The position numbers were made by a program, and so were the translations under genes. Positions 8,320 to 17,111 of a DNA stretch of 64,000 nt are shown one piece after another. This DNA is from Flavobacteriales bacterium. Its GTDB lineage: Bacteria > Bacteroidota > Bacteroidia > Flavobacteriales_D > Crocinitomicaceae. Positions within the stretch are counted from its first letter, which is position 1. The number at the start of each line of letters is the position of its first letter. Under the pieces are notes generated by a model. The model was given only the letters and a program-made list of their open reading frames with translations, ran no database searches and was not told the origin of the DNA. The stretch spans positions 18,357 through 82,356 of the forward strand of contig CANLAQ010000005.1 in assembly GCA_947488235.1 (NCBI GenBank), read 5' to 3'.

Positions 8320-9522
8320 ATGATTCCTTTTTCACCGCCTCGAATAGATCAGAAAATTATTGATGAAGTAGTGGCTACCTTGCAAAGTGGTTGGATTTCA
8401 ACCGGGCCAAGAACTAAGAAGTTTGAAAAAGAGATCTCAGCCTATTGTTCTTGTAAAACAACGGTAGCAGTGAGTTCTTGGACTATGGGAATGGAGGTGT
8501 TTTTGCGTTGGTGGGGCATCGGACCAGGAGATGAGGTTATTATTCCAGTATATACTTATTGCGCAAGTGCTAATGTGGTGTTACATACTGGCGCAAAAGT
8601 AATTATGGTGGATATTAACGCAGCAGATTTTAATATTTCTATTGAAAAAATTAAAGCAGCAATTACCTCTCGAACAAAAGTAATTATGCCTGTTGATATT
8701 GCTGGTCTTCCATGTGATTACGATGCGATTTATAAATTAATAGAGGATAATAAATCAATTTTTCAACCAAATAATGAAAAGCAAAGACAATTAGGTAGAA
8801 TCTTAATTGCAGCAGATGCCGCTCATAGTTTTGGCGCAAAATATAAAGACAAAAGAGCTGGTGCGTATGCCGATATTACTTGCTTTTCTTTTCATGCAGT
8901 AAAGAATTTAACCACTGCAGAAGGTGGAGCAGTTTGTTTTAACTTACCTGATAATTTTGATCATGAGGAAATATATAAAGAATTTTGCATCAAAATTCTT
9001 CATGGTCAATCCAAAGATGCCTTAGCGAAAATGCAAAAAGGTGCATGGAAATATGATGTCTTGGAAGCAGGTTACAAATGTAATATGACGGACATTCAAG
9101 CAGCTATTGGTTTGATTGAATTAGATCGATATCAGGAAAATATGGACCGACGCGCTTCAATTTTTGGGCTTTATTATAATGGATTCAAAGATTGCTCTTG
9201 GGCTATTCTTCCAATTGAAAAAGATTTAGATAGATCAACCTGTTATCATTTATTTCAGTTGTGTATCGATGAGATAACAGAGGAACAAAGAGATGCAATT
9301 ATCCATGAAATTTTTGAAAAGGATGTCGCGGTGAATGTACATTTTCAGCCCTTACCTTTATTAAGTGCCTATAAAGATGATTTTGATATCAGTAATTATC
9401 CAACAGCTTATGCTAAATATGCTTGTGAAATTTCATTGCCTGTCTATTTTCAGTTAACTGATGAACAAGTCCTTTATATTATTGATGCAGTGAAATTTGC
9501 TTATCATAAAGTAATGGTATGA
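8320..9522 (+). CDS. DegT/DnrJ/EryC1/StrS-family sugar aminotransferase
   Basis: A 400-residue PLP enzyme that transfers an amino group to a keto-sugar nucleotide, giving an amino sugar for the surface glycan. Visible family marks are the start MIPFSPPRID, the SGWISTGP segment (23-30), PVYTYCASANVV, the PLP ring-stacking region AADAAHSFGA (164-173) and the Schiff-base lysine in SFHAVKNLTTAEGGA (Lys195). Length is normal for the family. It lies in a run of rightward genes with 1-nt and 4-nt junctions, just before the initiating sugar transferase, so its product may be the first sugar of the repeat unit. Confidence 0.92.
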   Translation: MIPFSPPRIDQKIIDEVVATLQSGWISTGPRTKKFEKEISAYCSCKTTVAVSSWTMGMEVFLRWWGIGPGDEVIIPVYTYCASANVVLHTGAKVIMVDINAADFNISIEKIKAAITSRTKVIMPVDIAGLPCDYDAIYKLIEDNKSIFQPNNEKQRQLGRILIAADAAHSFGAKYKDKRAGAYADITCFSFHAVKNLTTAEGGAVCFNLPDNFDHEEIYKEFCIKILHGQSKDALAKMQKGAWKYDVLEAGYKCNMTDIQAAIGLIELDRYQENMDRRASIFGLYYNGFKDCSWAILPIEKDLDRSTCYHLFQLCIDEITEEQRDAIIHEIFEKDVAVNVHFQPLPLLSAYKDDFDISNYPTAYAKYACEISLPVYFQLTDEQVLYIIDAVKFAYHKVMV

Positions 9523-10109
9523 TTCGATTTTTCGACCTAATATTTTCAATTTTTATTTTATTATTATTTCTTCCTATTGGAATTGTAATCGCTATCTTAA
9601 TCCGGATAGAATCAAAAGGAAGTGTTTTTTATAGTCAAGTTAGAATTGGAAAGGATGAGAAACAATTTAAATTATTAAAATTTCGCTCTATGTTAGTGGA
9701 TGCGGATAAGCAAGGTAATTTAACCGTTGGTGCTAAGGATTCTAGAATTACAAGGGTAGGTTATGTTATTCGTAAATTTAAATTAGATGAATTCCCTCAA
9801 TTTATCAATGTCCTTTTAGGGCAAATGAGTGTGGTTGGTCCAAGACCAGAAGTACTTGAATTTGTAGCACTCTATACTGCGCAACAGCGAAAAGTATTAT
9901 TGGTTCGACCAGGAATTACTGATGAAGCATCACTCCAATACTTTGAGGAAAATAAATTGTTAGCAGCTTCCGAGGATCCAAAAAAAACATACATTGATGT
10001 GGTAATGCCATCAAAGATTGCGATTAATTTGGCCTATTTAGAAAATAGATCACTTCTAACAGATCTAACTGTTGTGGGAAAAACAATCTTGAGAATATTT
10101 CGAGCGTAA
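9519..10109 (+). CDS. Initiating sugar-phosphate transferase (PglC/WcaJ-type)
   Basis: A 196-residue monotopic phosphoglycosyl transferase that starts glycan synthesis by moving a sugar-1-phosphate onto undecaprenyl phosphate. It has one N-terminal hydrophobic segment (residues 5-28), the core SQVRIGKDEKQFKLLKFRSM with the catalytic region next to KFRSM, and KLDEFPQFINVLLGQMSVVGPRPEV, the strongly conserved DE(L/F)PQ and VGPRPE signature. It is the short form, like PglC, and lacks the extra N-terminal domain of WcaJ/WbaP. It overlaps the aminotransferase gene by 4 nt and closes the rightward polysaccharide operon. Confidence 0.93.
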   Translation: MIRFFDLIFSIFILLLFLPIGIVIAILIRIESKGSVFYSQVRIGKDEKQFKLLKFRSMLVDADKQGNLTVGAKDSRITRVGYVIRKFKLDEFPQFINVLLGQMSVVGPRPEVLEFVALYTAQQRKVLLVRPGITDEASLQYFEENKLLAASEDPKKTYIDVVMPSKIAINLAYLENRSLLTDLTVVGKTILRIFRA

Positions 10110-10148
10110 AAAGGTTTTTGATTTAATAATTTAATATTCTATAAATAA

Positions 10149-10178
10149 CATATCGTAATATTGCAATATGACAATATG
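10149..10178. promoter_or_regulatory. Candidate ArsR operator 1
   Basis: A symmetric element centred at 10163/10164. The perfect core palindrome ATATTGCAATAT (10158-10169) is flanked by matching outer arms CATAT (10149-10153) and ATATG (10174-10178). It resembles operators of ArsR-type repressors and shares its TTGCAA centre with the second element 83 bp downstream. Confidence 0.6.
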
Positions 10179-10234
10179 TTCTTAGTTTTGTATTAGCAAA
10201 TATTGCTTCTTGTCTTTTTAGATTAAATCTTTAT

Positions 10235-10258
10235 ATCGGCATATTGCAATAAGACGAT
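10235..10258. promoter_or_regulatory. Candidate ArsR operator 2
   Basis: ATATTGCAAT at 10241-10250 has the same TTGCAA centre as operator 1, and here the outer arms are ATCG (10235-10238) and CGAT (10255-10258), placed symmetrically about the centre. The centres of the two elements are 83 bp apart, close to eight helical turns. This element lies 66 nt upstream of the arsR ATG. Confidence 0.6.
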
Positions 10259-10324
10259 GATCATAACTTGCTTAACAATGAAATTAAAATCAATTTAATT
10301 GCGTTTAATCAAATAAAATTTTCC

Positions 10325-10660
10325 ATGGGAGCGACAAAAAATGAAATTTTTCACGATCAAATAAATGAAGAGGCAGCTATTTTTAAAGCGCTTGGTCACC
10401 CTGCACGATTAGCGATTGTTAAGACTTTGTTGACATATAAAACTTGTGTTGGGAATTATCTCACCAATGAAATTCCTCTTGCACAGCCTACCATCTCTCA
10501 ACATTTAAAAGTACTTAAGAATGTAGGAATCATACAAGGTACCATAGAAGGTAAATCTGTATGTTACTGCCTTAATCATAACCTAATCGAAAGACTGCGT
10601 GTATTTGTCGGTGATATGCTCCTGCAATACGATCTACAACAAACCAAATGCGACTGTTAA
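10325..10660 (+). CDS. arsR: ArsR-family metalloregulator
   Basis: A winged-helix repressor of the ArsR/SmtB family, about 111 residues from the ATG at 10325. A longer frame from a TTG at 10268 exists but begins just after the operator and has no family match. The HTH region runs through FKALGHPARLAIVKTLL (20-36) and QPTISQHLKVLKNVGII (54-70). The classical ELCVCDL arsenic site is absent. Cysteines occur at 41, as a C-Y-C pair at 80/82 and as a C-D-C pair at the very end (109/111), so arsenite sensing probably uses another cysteine set. It heads the operon with DUF6428, arsC and acr3 and probably represses it through the two palindromes upstream. Confidence 0.9.
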   Translation: MGATKNEIFHDQINEEAAIFKALGHPARLAIVKTLLTYKTCVGNYLTNEIPLAQPTISQHLKVLKNVGIIQGTIEGKSVCYCLNHNLIERLRVFVGDMLLQYDLQQTKCDC

Positions 10661-10661
10661 T

Positions 10662-11120
10662 ATGAAATATTTTGAATTTAAATCAGAACTTCAAAAGCAA
10701 GAGCTTCTTGCTTTTATAATGCCTAATGGGATTTCTTTCCCTGCTCATTTTCATATTACAGAAATTGGACGGACTCAAAAACAATTTGTTGATTGTGGCG
10801 GCACTATTAGGAATATTGGGGAAATTAATATCCAACTTTGGTTGGCAGATGACACAAATCATCGTTTAACTACCAAGAAATTGTTGCAAATTATGCATGA
10901 AACTGAAAGTAAAATAATTTTACCCGATGAAGAGATCCTTGTCGAATTGCAAGGAATAACGATAGAAAAGTATACAATTGTGAAATCTGATTTTGGTTTC
11001 TTACTTCAAAGCACTCAAACAGCCTGTCTCGCAGAGGATAGTTGTGGTATTCCTAAAGAAAAAATAAAGGTAGTTTTGGGCCAATCTACTGCTTGTAAAC
11101 CTGGTTCTGGTTGTTGTTAA
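10662..11120 (+). CDS. DUF6428-family protein of the arsenic operon
   Basis: A 152-residue soluble protein that starts 1 nt after the arsR stop. It resembles the family catalogued as DUF6428, commonly found between arsR and the arsenate reductase in Bacteroidota; its function is not established. The body holds a beta-rich region with FPAHFHITEIGR and FVDCGGTIRNIGEINIQLW. The last 35 residues are rich in cysteine (CLAEDSCGIP, then ACKPGSGCC), giving five Cys including a terminal CC pair. That tail could bind arsenite or exchange thiols, which is inference. The conserved His pair and Cys near the middle may also coordinate metal or metalloid. Confidence 0.75.
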   Translation: MKYFEFKSELQKQELLAFIMPNGISFPAHFHITEIGRTQKQFVDCGGTIRNIGEINIQLWLADDTNHRLTTKKLLQIMHETESKIILPDEEILVELQGITIEKYTIVKSDFGFLLQSTQTACLAEDSCGIPKEKIKVVLGQSTACKPGSGCC

Positions 11121-11130
11121 TTCCATAGTT

Positions 11131-11751
11131 ATGTTTCCAAAAATAGATCAACTTATTACGCAACTTCTTTTGAATTATGATTCAATTCCTAAGGAGAGAA
11201 GGGTCGTATTAAATGATTTGGCTTCAAAAATAAGGTCGGAATTGTCTGTAGAGAAGTCATTGAATTTATTATTCGTTTGTACTCATAATTCTAGAAGAAG
11301 TCATATGGGACAAATTTGGGGAACAATTGCTGCTCGTTATTTCGATCTCCCATTACTAAGTTATTCTGCAGGAACAGAAATAACAGCTTTGCATCCGAAT
11401 GTAATACAGATGTTAATGAACGAAGGTTTTGAAATCAAATCTGAGAGAAATGAATTGAATTCCGTGATTCACATTTCTTATGAAAGTGGAGCATCTGTTT
11501 CTTGTTTTTCAAAACTTATTGATGATGTTCATAATCCTAAGGATAATTTTATTGCTTTGATGATGTGTACTGATGCAGAGTCCAATTGTCCTTTTGTTCC
11601 AGGAGCAATTTCTCGTGTCGGAATTCCCTTTAATGATCCAAAGTCTTTTGATGGTTCTTCTCAAGTAATGAAGGCATATAGTGCTACAATGGTGGAGATT
11701 GGCATCCAAATTTTATATCTATTTAACCAAATTAAAAATGACGAAAAATAA
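11131..11751 (+). CDS. arsC: Arsenate reductase, low-molecular-weight phosphatase fold
   Basis: A 206-residue protein that would reduce arsenate to arsenite for export. The LMW-PTP P-loop is C-T-H-N-S-R-R-S (Cys50 to Ser57). Two further cysteines, C146 and C153, sit in [13 protein letters not shown]. Their 7-residue spacing matches the relay pair C82/C89 of thioredoxin-coupled ArsC, so a thioredoxin-type mechanism is likely. Compared with the usual 130-140 residues it has an N-terminal helical extension of about 45 residues, present in the Bacteroidota form. The next gene, acr3, starts inside its 3' end (14-nt overlap), so reduction and export are coupled. Confidence 0.88.
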   Translation: MFPKIDQLITQLLLNYDSIPKERRVVLNDLASKIRSELSVEKSLNLLFVCTHNSRRSHMGQIWGTIAARYFDLPLLSYSAGTEITALHPNVIQMLMNEGFEIKSERNELNSVIHISYESGASVSCFSKLIDDVHNPKDNFIALMMCTDAESNCPFVPGAISRVGIPFNDPKSFDGSSQVMKAYSATMVEIGIQILYLFNQIKNDEK

Positions 11752-12763
11752 ACAGCTTTCTTTCTTAGACCGATATCTAACTTTATGGATTTTTGTTGCA
11801 ATGATTATTGGAATAGGAATTGGATATTTCTTTCCTTCTCAAAATAATTCTGAAAAGACTGAGGTTTTTAATTTGCCTCTTGCATTAGGCTTAATTATAA
11901 TGATGTATCCACCTTTGGCTAAGGTAAAATACGAAACCATAAAAGAGGTCTTTAAAAATATTAAAGTTTTAGCTTTATCACTTTTTTTGAATTGGATTGT
12001 CGGACCGATTTTGATGTTTGTATTGGCAATAACGCTATTAAAGGATCTTCCTCATTATATGGTTGGTCTAATTATAATTGGACTAGCGCGCTGTATTGCA
12101 ATGGTAATTGTTTGGATTGAATTAGCCCACGGAAATCGTGAATATGCAGCAGGATTGATAGCAATGAATAGTGTTTTTCAAGTGCTTTTCTTTAGTTTTT
12201 ATTCTTATATATTTCTTTCTTTCTTGCCAAGTCAGCTCGGGATTCAAGTTACAAACATTAGTATTGATATGCTTGAAATCGCTAAAACAGTAGCTATTTA
12301 TCTGGGAATACCATTTTTTTTAGGATTTTCATCTCGCTATTTATTGATCAAAATAAAAGGTTTGGATTGGTTCAATTCAAGCTATATCCCAACGATTTCT
12401 CCATTGACTTTGATTGCTTTACTGTTCACAATAATCTATATGTTTTCTCTTAAAGGAGATATGGTAATGGCTTTACCCCTGGATGTAATCCGTATTGCGC
12501 TGCCAATGGTGATTTACTTCTCCTTAATGTTTGTGATCAGCTATTTTATGGCTAAAAAATTTGGTGCAAAACAAGATGAGGTTACAGCAATTGCTTTTAC
12601 CGCAACGGGTAATAATTTTGAATTGGCCATTGCAGTTTGTATTGGTGTATTTGGAATAAATTCCGGAGAAGCATTTGCAGGTGTAATTGGACCATTGATT
12701 GAAGTCCCTGCCTTGATATTATTGGTCAAATTAGCGGACTATTGGAACAAATCGTGGAAGTAA
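11738..12763 (+). CDS. ACR3-type arsenite efflux permease
   Basis: A 341-residue inner-membrane transporter with about ten helices that exports As(III), driven by the proton motive force. ACR3 signatures are visible: the helix-4 motif [12 protein letters not shown] with the essential Cys, followed by [13 protein letters not shown], and the late motif [21 protein letters not shown] chose the ATG at 11738, which gives the normal start [17 protein letters not shown]; an upstream TTG would add an unlikely leader inside arsC. It overlaps arsC by 14 nt and ends 7 nt from the convergent folB gene, with no room for a separate terminator. Confidence 0.95.
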   Translation: MTKNKQLSFLDRYLTLWIFVAMIIGIGIGYFFPSQNNSEKTEVFNLPLALGLIIMMYPPLAKVKYETIKEVFKNIKVLALSLFLNWIVGPILMFVLAITLLKDLPHYMVGLIIIGLARCIAMVIVWIELAHGNREYAAGLIAMNSVFQVLFFSFYSYIFLSFLPSQLGIQVTNISIDMLEIAKTVAIYLGIPFFLGFSSRYLLIKIKGLDWFNSSYIPTISPLTLIALLFTIIYMFSLKGDMVMALPLDVIRIALPMVIYFSLMFVISYFMAKKFGAKQDEVTAIAFTATGNNFELAIAVCIGVFGINSGEAFAGVIGPLIEVPALILLVKLADYWNKSWK

Positions 12764-12770
12764 AGAAATA

Positions 12771-13133
12771 TTAATTTACCTCTCCTTCAATGGTTATAGA
12801 GACTTCATCTACATTTCCATTGATGGGTGGTCTTAATTTTTTGATGGTAATGCATAAATATTTTAAACCAGCTATTTCATTGATTATTCTATTCCAAATG
12901 CGTTGTCCAACATGTTCGATTAGCTTCGATCGTATTGCCATTTCCTGTGCGACAATTGCATTGACATCAACATAATCAACTGTTTTTTCAAGAGCATCTT
13001 CTTTCGCTGCTTGTGTAAAATCTGTCTCAAGTGAAACATCTACAATATAATGTCCGCCAATTAGAGCCTCCTCTTCTAAGCAGCCATGATAAGCATATAA
13101 TTTTATTCCAGTAACGGATATTTTATGCTTCAT
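12771..13133 (-). CDS. folB: Dihydroneopterin aldolase
   Basis: A 120-residue folate-pathway enzyme that converts 7,8-dihydroneopterin to 6-hydroxymethyl-dihydropterin and glycolaldehyde. Family marks are IKLYAYHGCLEEEALIGGHY near the start, with the substrate Glu region EEEA, TVDYVDVNAIV in the middle, HVGQRIWNRI and the KLRPPI segment with the catalytic Lys near the C terminus. I start at the ATG at 13133; an upstream in-frame ATG at 13148 would only add a five-residue leader. It overlaps gltX by 11 nt and is probably co-transcribed with it. Confidence 0.92.
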   Translation of the reverse strand: MKHKISVTGIKLYAYHGCLEEEALIGGHYIVDVSLETDFTQAAKEDALEKTVDYVDVNAIVAQEMAIRSKLIEHVGQRIWNRIINEIAGLKYLCITIKKLRPPINGNVDEVSITIEGEVN

Positions 13134-14655
13134 TGACCATTTTTTCAATAGTTAAAAGGGCTGATTCAATGCGCGCTACTATTTCTGATTTTCCTAAAAA
13201 TGCAGCAATATCAAACATCCCAGGACCAGCGCCGACTCCAGTTACACTTAATCTAAAGGGAAGTAATACTGCACCAACCCCAACTTCTTTTTGTTCCAAA
13301 AATGATTTAAAAGCATTTTCAATGCTTACAGCATCAAAGTCAGACAATTGATTTAAGGTCTCTTTCCATGCTTGAATTAAATTAAATGTCTCAGCTTTCC
13401 ATCTTTTTTTAATACTTTCTGCATCGTATTCTGATGGCCGTTCAAATAAATAATGTCCATCTGTATAAAGGTCTTGTATAAAGGTTGCTCTTTCCTTCAT
13501 TAAGCCACAAATTTGGATTAGCGCTTCATTTGTTTGCGTAATTGAAGGTATTTTTTCTTTTAATTCTTTAGCTAATGCTTCATTCGTTTGACTTCTTAAA
13601 TACTGTTGTTGAAACCAGATCGTTTTATCCGGGTCAAATTTGGCTCCTGATTTCGAAACGCGTTCCAAGCTAAAAGCCTCAACTAATCCTTCTAAAGAAA
13701 ATATTTCTTGAGGTGTTCCAGGATTCCAACCTAACAATGCAAGCATATTGATGAAGGCACCGGGATGATATCCTTTTTCTCGGTATCCAGAGTAAAGTTC
13801 GCCTTCTGCAGTAGTCCAATTGGTTGGAAAAACAGGGAATCCCAAACGGTCTCCATCTCTTTTTGATAATTTTCCATTTCCATCAGGCCTTAATAGTAAA
13901 GGTAAATGCGCGAATAGTGGACATTCCCATCCAAAGGCTTCATACAACATCACATGTAAAGGTGCTGAAGGCAACCATTCTTCTCCTCTAATTACATGGC
14001 TAATTTCCATTAAATGATCATCAACAATATTCGCTAAATGATAAGTAGGCATGCCATCACTTTTGAATAATACCTTATCATCCAAATTGTTAGTGTTCAC
14101 CACAACCCATCCTCTAATAATGTCATGAAATCTAATATCTTCATTTCTTGGCATTTTCATTCGAATTACATAGGGAGCACCTTGATCCAAAAGCAATTTC
14201 ACTTCATCCTTTGGGAGTGTTAATGAATTGCGCAGGGAAGTTCGCGTAACACAATTATATTGCCAATTAGGCATACCCATTTGTTTCGCTTTTTCACGCA
14301 TTTGTTCTAATTCCTCAGGAGTATCAAAGGCATAATAAGCTTTTTCATTTTCAATTAATTGTTCTGCATAAGGCTTGTAAAGTTCTTTTCTTTCCGATTG
14401 AACATAAGGTCCGAATGAACCGCCAATTCCAGGGCCTTCAGTAGGCATTATCCCGCACCATTTCATCGCATCCATTATATAATCTTGCGCACCTGGTACA
14501 AATCTAGTTTGATCAGTGTCTTCAACTCTTATAATAAAGGTTCCTTGATTCTTTTTTGCAAAAAGATAATTATATAAGGCGGTGCGTACTCCACCCATGT
14601 GTAAAGGTCCTGTTGGGGAAGGTGCAAATCGCACTCTAACTGGCTTTTCTGACAT
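13123..14655 (-). CDS. gltX: Glutamyl-tRNA synthetase
   Basis: A 510-residue class I aminoacyl-tRNA synthetase that charges tRNA-Glu. The HIGH motif appears as PSPTGPLHMGG (12-22) and the KMSKS motif as KLSKR (262-266). The Rossmann fold also shows RVEDTDQTR and GEEWLPSAPLH. The protein has the length and C-terminal helical domain of a bacterial GluRS. A strong Bacteroidota-type promoter lies just upstream (14671-14697), and folB overlaps its end. Confidence 0.98.
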   Translation of the reverse strand: MSEKPVRVRFAPSPTGPLHMGGVRTALYNYLFAKKNQGTFIIRVEDTDQTRFVPGAQDYIMDAMKWCGIMPTEGPGIGGSFGPYVQSERKELYKPYAEQLIENEKAYYAFDTPEELEQMREKAKQMGMPNWQYNCVTRTSLRNSLTLPKDEVKLLLDQGAPYVIRMKMPRNEDIRFHDIIRGWVVVNTNNLDDKVLFKSDGMPTYHLANIVDDHLMEISHVIRGEEWLPSAPLHVMLYEAFGWECPLFAHLPLLLRPDGNGKLSKRDGDRLGFPVFPTNWTTAEGELYSGYREKGYHPGAFINMLALLGWNPGTPQEIFSLEGLVEAFSLERVSKSGAKFDPDKTIWFQQQYLRSQTNEALAKELKEKIPSITQTNEALIQICGLMKERATFIQDLYTDGHYLFERPSEYDAESIKKRWKAETFNLIQAWKETLNQLSDFDAVSIENAFKSFLEQKEVGVGAVLLPFRLSVTGVGAGPGMFDIAAFLGKSEIVARIESALLTIEKMVNEA

Positions 14656-14670
14656 TTAATATTTTTTCTG

Positions 14671-14697
14671 CAAAGATACAGCATTTTCAGGTTTCAA
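14671..14697 (-). promoter_or_regulatory. Promoter of gltX-folB
   Basis: On the minus strand TTG (14697-14695) is followed after 16 nt by TATCTTTG (14678-14671), a full match to the Bacteroidota -7 box. The gltX ATG follows 15 nt later, at 14655. Confidence 0.6.
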
Positions 14698-14726
14698 GCG
14701 AATTTTCAGTAAAATGATACGCCTGT

Positions 14727-15668
14727 TTATGGGATACAATATAGCGTATCATACCACGGTGAAAATCCTGCCCATATCCCCAATGCGCCACCTTTCATAT
14801 TGGTTGCAACATTTATTGGAGATGCAAATGGATTGCTCGCTGTGTTCATTTGAGCTTCTTTGAGATTGAAGAAATTATATACTGCTTGGTCAATTTTTGA
14901 AAATTTCACCACTACAGAATCTCCTAATCTATAATAGCGTTTGTAAATTTTAAGATGGGTAGTATCTTTTCTTTTTAATGGGTTATTGTAGTAAAATGAA
15001 AAAGTAATTCCATTAAAAAATGCATCATCAAAATAAGCGCCATTTACTCTTTTAAATACAGCGTCTAAATCTTCCCCACTTATGGTCTTATTAATTCGTT
15101 TTACTTCCCATTTATAGGCATCATATTGGTTGCCTGGATCACTTAGTGTTGCCCATGAATACCCATATTCGATAGCACCTGCTTCAATTTTCCAATATAA
15201 GTCATCAAGTGGAGTAGGTAAGGGTAAATAAGTTTCACCACTGTAATGTTTTGAATGATAGTCAATGTCTAAAGTATATGTTTTTTGAACCGCTCCGACT
15301 AATGTGTTATTGGAATATACTTTGATGGGTAACAACAAAATTTCTTGCCAATCAATAGAAAGCATTTCTGCTAGCTTTTTCTGCGATGGAATGGTTAATT
15401 CGGTTGGCTGCATCAATGTCAATTGACAAGTATCTTGCCCCGAGATTACTTTAACATTTGCGTCGTCAACAAAGCTTAATAAATAGGCTGCTAACTCTGT
15501 AGTATCGTAAATGTCAGCTGATTTTGAAAGGATGACAATTGGAGCACCACCAACTTCTATGGTGCCATCAACAACTAATTGCTCTTCATAATTTGGAATG
15601 TCAATTTTAATCTCTTTGGTACAAGAGAATAAACTGATGGTCAATAAAAATAAAAAGTAGTATTTCAT
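14727..15668 (-). CDS. DUF4249 outer-membrane lipoprotein
   Basis: A 313-residue predicted lipoprotein: the signal peptide ends in ISLFSC, making Cys16 the lipidated residue. The mature part begins with KEIKIDIPNYEEQLVVDGTIEV, typical of the DUF4249 family, and the rest is beta-rich with repeated aromatic patches. DUF4249 genes of Bacteroidota usually sit beside TonB-dependent receptors or surface systems, and their function is unknown. Here it is a single gene 71 nt upstream of the gltX start codon on the same strand, with no receptor next to it. Confidence 0.8.
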   Translation of the reverse strand: MKYYFLFLLTISLFSCTKEIKIDIPNYEEQLVVDGTIEVGGAPIVILSKSADIYDTTELAAYLLSFVDDANVKVISGQDTCQLTLMQPTELTIPSQKKLAEMLSIDWQEILLLPIKVYSNNTLVGAVQKTYTLDIDYHSKHYSGETYLPLPTPLDDLYWKIEAGAIEYGYSWATLSDPGNQYDAYKWEVKRINKTISGEDLDAVFKRVNGAYFDDAFFNGITFSFYYNNPLKRKDTTHLKIYKRYYRLGDSVVVKFSKIDQAVYNFFNLKEAQMNTASNPFASPINVATNMKGGALGIWAGFSPWYDTLYCIP

Positions 15669-15754
15669 TCTTTGTCTAAGGTAACAAATTTCTATTGGAG
15701 TGACAATTAAATTGATTGATCCAACTGCTATTGGCCCAGCATAGTGTGTTCAAA

Positions 15755-15772
15755 ATCATATAAATATATGAT
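15755..15772. promoter_or_regulatory. Perfect palindrome in a divergent spacer
   Basis: ATCATATA-AA-TATATGAT is a perfect 8-bp inverted repeat. It lies between the DUF4249 gene (leftward start at 15668) and the coiled-coil gene (rightward start at 15827). It could be an operator serving either gene. The AT-rich composition makes chance occurrence possible. Confidence 0.35.
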
Positions 15773-15826
15773 AATTGTCATTTATTTTTCCTTTTACTAA
15801 TGGGACCTTTGTTAAAATATAAACCC

Positions 15827-16210
15827 ATGGAAAACAAGAAACAAATTTACGAGCAACATGCTGAAAATTCAGATTGGATCAACAGATTAGAGTTTTATAA
15901 GGAAGAAATTGAAATTCTGAAAGAGAGATTAGCTGAAATAGCAAATAAAAACTCCTCAAAATCAGTTCTCTCAGAAGTAGAGCACTTTCAGAATCAGTTT
16001 ATTGTGCAACGCAATAATATTGATGAAATTGGTCATTTGATTAAGCTTAATGAGCAATTATTAGAAAACGAAGTGAACAAAAATGAGATTGCTGTAGATC
16101 ATCGATCTTTACCTTATCACAAAGAAGAAAAAGAAAAATTAGAGGGTTTTGAGTCAAACATCAGTAATTTAAGGAAGGAGTTTAATACATTTTCCTCCAA
16201 ATGGATGTAA
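15827..16210 (+). CDS. Hypothetical coiled-coil protein
   Basis: A 127-residue, highly charged, soluble protein with no signal peptide. The start at ATG 15827 (MENKKQIYEQH) gives a coherent N terminus; an in-frame ATG at 15800 adds nine residues. Heptad-like patterns cover about residues 20-65 (FYKEEIEILKERLAEIANK) and 70-118, so it is probably a helical dimer or bundle. Small proteins of this kind occur in Bacteroidota without a known role; I do not recognise a functional domain. It ends 1 nt before the convergent 5'-nucleotidase gene. Confidence 0.65.
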   Translation: MENKKQIYEQHAENSDWINRLEFYKEEIEILKERLAEIANKNSSKSVLSEVEHFQNQFIVQRNNIDEIGHLIKLNEQLLENEVNKNEIAVDHRSLPYHKEEKEKLEGFESNISNLRKEFNTFSSKWM

Positions 16211-16211
16211 T

Positions 16212-17111
16212 TTATTTTACTTCAATTAACTTGGAACCGAATAAACGATTTTCAAGATCAATATCGATTCTACCAAGATTTATGCCTCCCCAACCCGTTT
16301 GATTAATCATAACGGGTTGTTGATCTGAATTATTTATGATGGTAGGTTCTGTTAAGAAAGTATGGGTATGTCCACCAAGAATTAGATGAATATTTTTTGT
16401 CTTTTCAGCGAGTACTTTATCGGAAATCTGATCATCTTGATAGACATATCCAAGGTGGGACAGGCAAATTATTAAGTCACATCCCGCCTTTTTTAATTCA
16501 TCAGCTTGTTCATTGGCAGTTTTAATGGGATCTAAATAAACAACATTAGCGCAATTATCTTTAGATATTAAACCTTCTAATGCAATCCCTATTCCAAAGA
16601 TTCCAATACGAATTCCACCTCTTTTAATAATGCAGTTTTTTTGAATTTTTCCAGTTAAAATTGTTTTATCAAAATCATAGTTCGAACAAACAAAGGGAAA
16701 CTCCGCGTATTGTTTGGCATTCAAAAATCCATCTAGTCCGATGTCAAAATCGTGATTTCCCATAGTAGCGGCATCATACGCCATATAAGTCATTAATTTC
16801 ATCTCCAGTTCCCCTTTGAAGGTATTGAAATACGGCGTTCCTTGAAAGATATCTCCTGAATCTAATAGCACTACATTTTCTTCTTCTTTTCTAATTTTTT
16901 CGATTAATGCTGCCCTTTTTGCTACACCACCCATTCCTGGAAATTTAGGATGATTGGCTGGAAATGGGTCAATATTAGAATGGGTATCGTTGGTGTGAAG
17001 TATGGTGATTTTCTTTCCTTTTTTACTACTACTTGCGGCTTTTAGCAGTGGACTAAAGCTCATCGCAATTACACTTAATGTTGTATTCAGAATGAATTTC
17101 CTTCGTTTCAT
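16212..17111 (-). CDS. 5'-nucleotidase, metallophosphatase half (Tat-exported)
   Basis: A 299-residue calcineurin-like metallophosphatase matching the N-terminal catalytic domain of UshA-type 5'-nucleotidases. The N terminus MKRRKFILN with a following hydrophobic stretch looks like a twin-arginine (Tat) signal. Metal-site motifs are visible in order: ILHTNDTHSN, LLDSGDIFQG, MGNHDFDIG, LSHLGY and LGGHTHTF. It stops after this domain (usual full length is about 550 residues); the nucleotide-binding C-terminal domain is encoded by the preceding gene at 17108, overlapping by 4 nt. Together they should dephosphorylate nucleotides in the periplasm. Confidence 0.9.
   Translation of the reverse strand: MKRRKFILNTTLSVIAMSFSPLLKAASSSKKGKKITILHTNDTHSNIDPFPANHPKFPGMGGVAKRAALIEKIRKEEENVVLLDSGDIFQGTPYFNTFKGELEMKLMTYMAYDAATMGNHDFDIGLDGFLNAKQYAEFPFVCSNYDFDKTILTGKIQKNCIIKRGGIRIGIFGIGIALEGLISKDNCANVVYLDPIKTANEQADELKKAGCDLIICLSHLGYVYQDDQISDKVLAEKTKNIHLILGGHTHTFLTEPTIINNSDQQPVMINQTGWGGINLGRIDIDLENRLFGSKLIEVK

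Noticed and set aside
10268..10324. TTG-initiated N-terminal extension of ArsR
   Set aside because: Begins 9 nt after operator 2 and has no family similarity; the ATG at 10325 gives the normal ArsR start.
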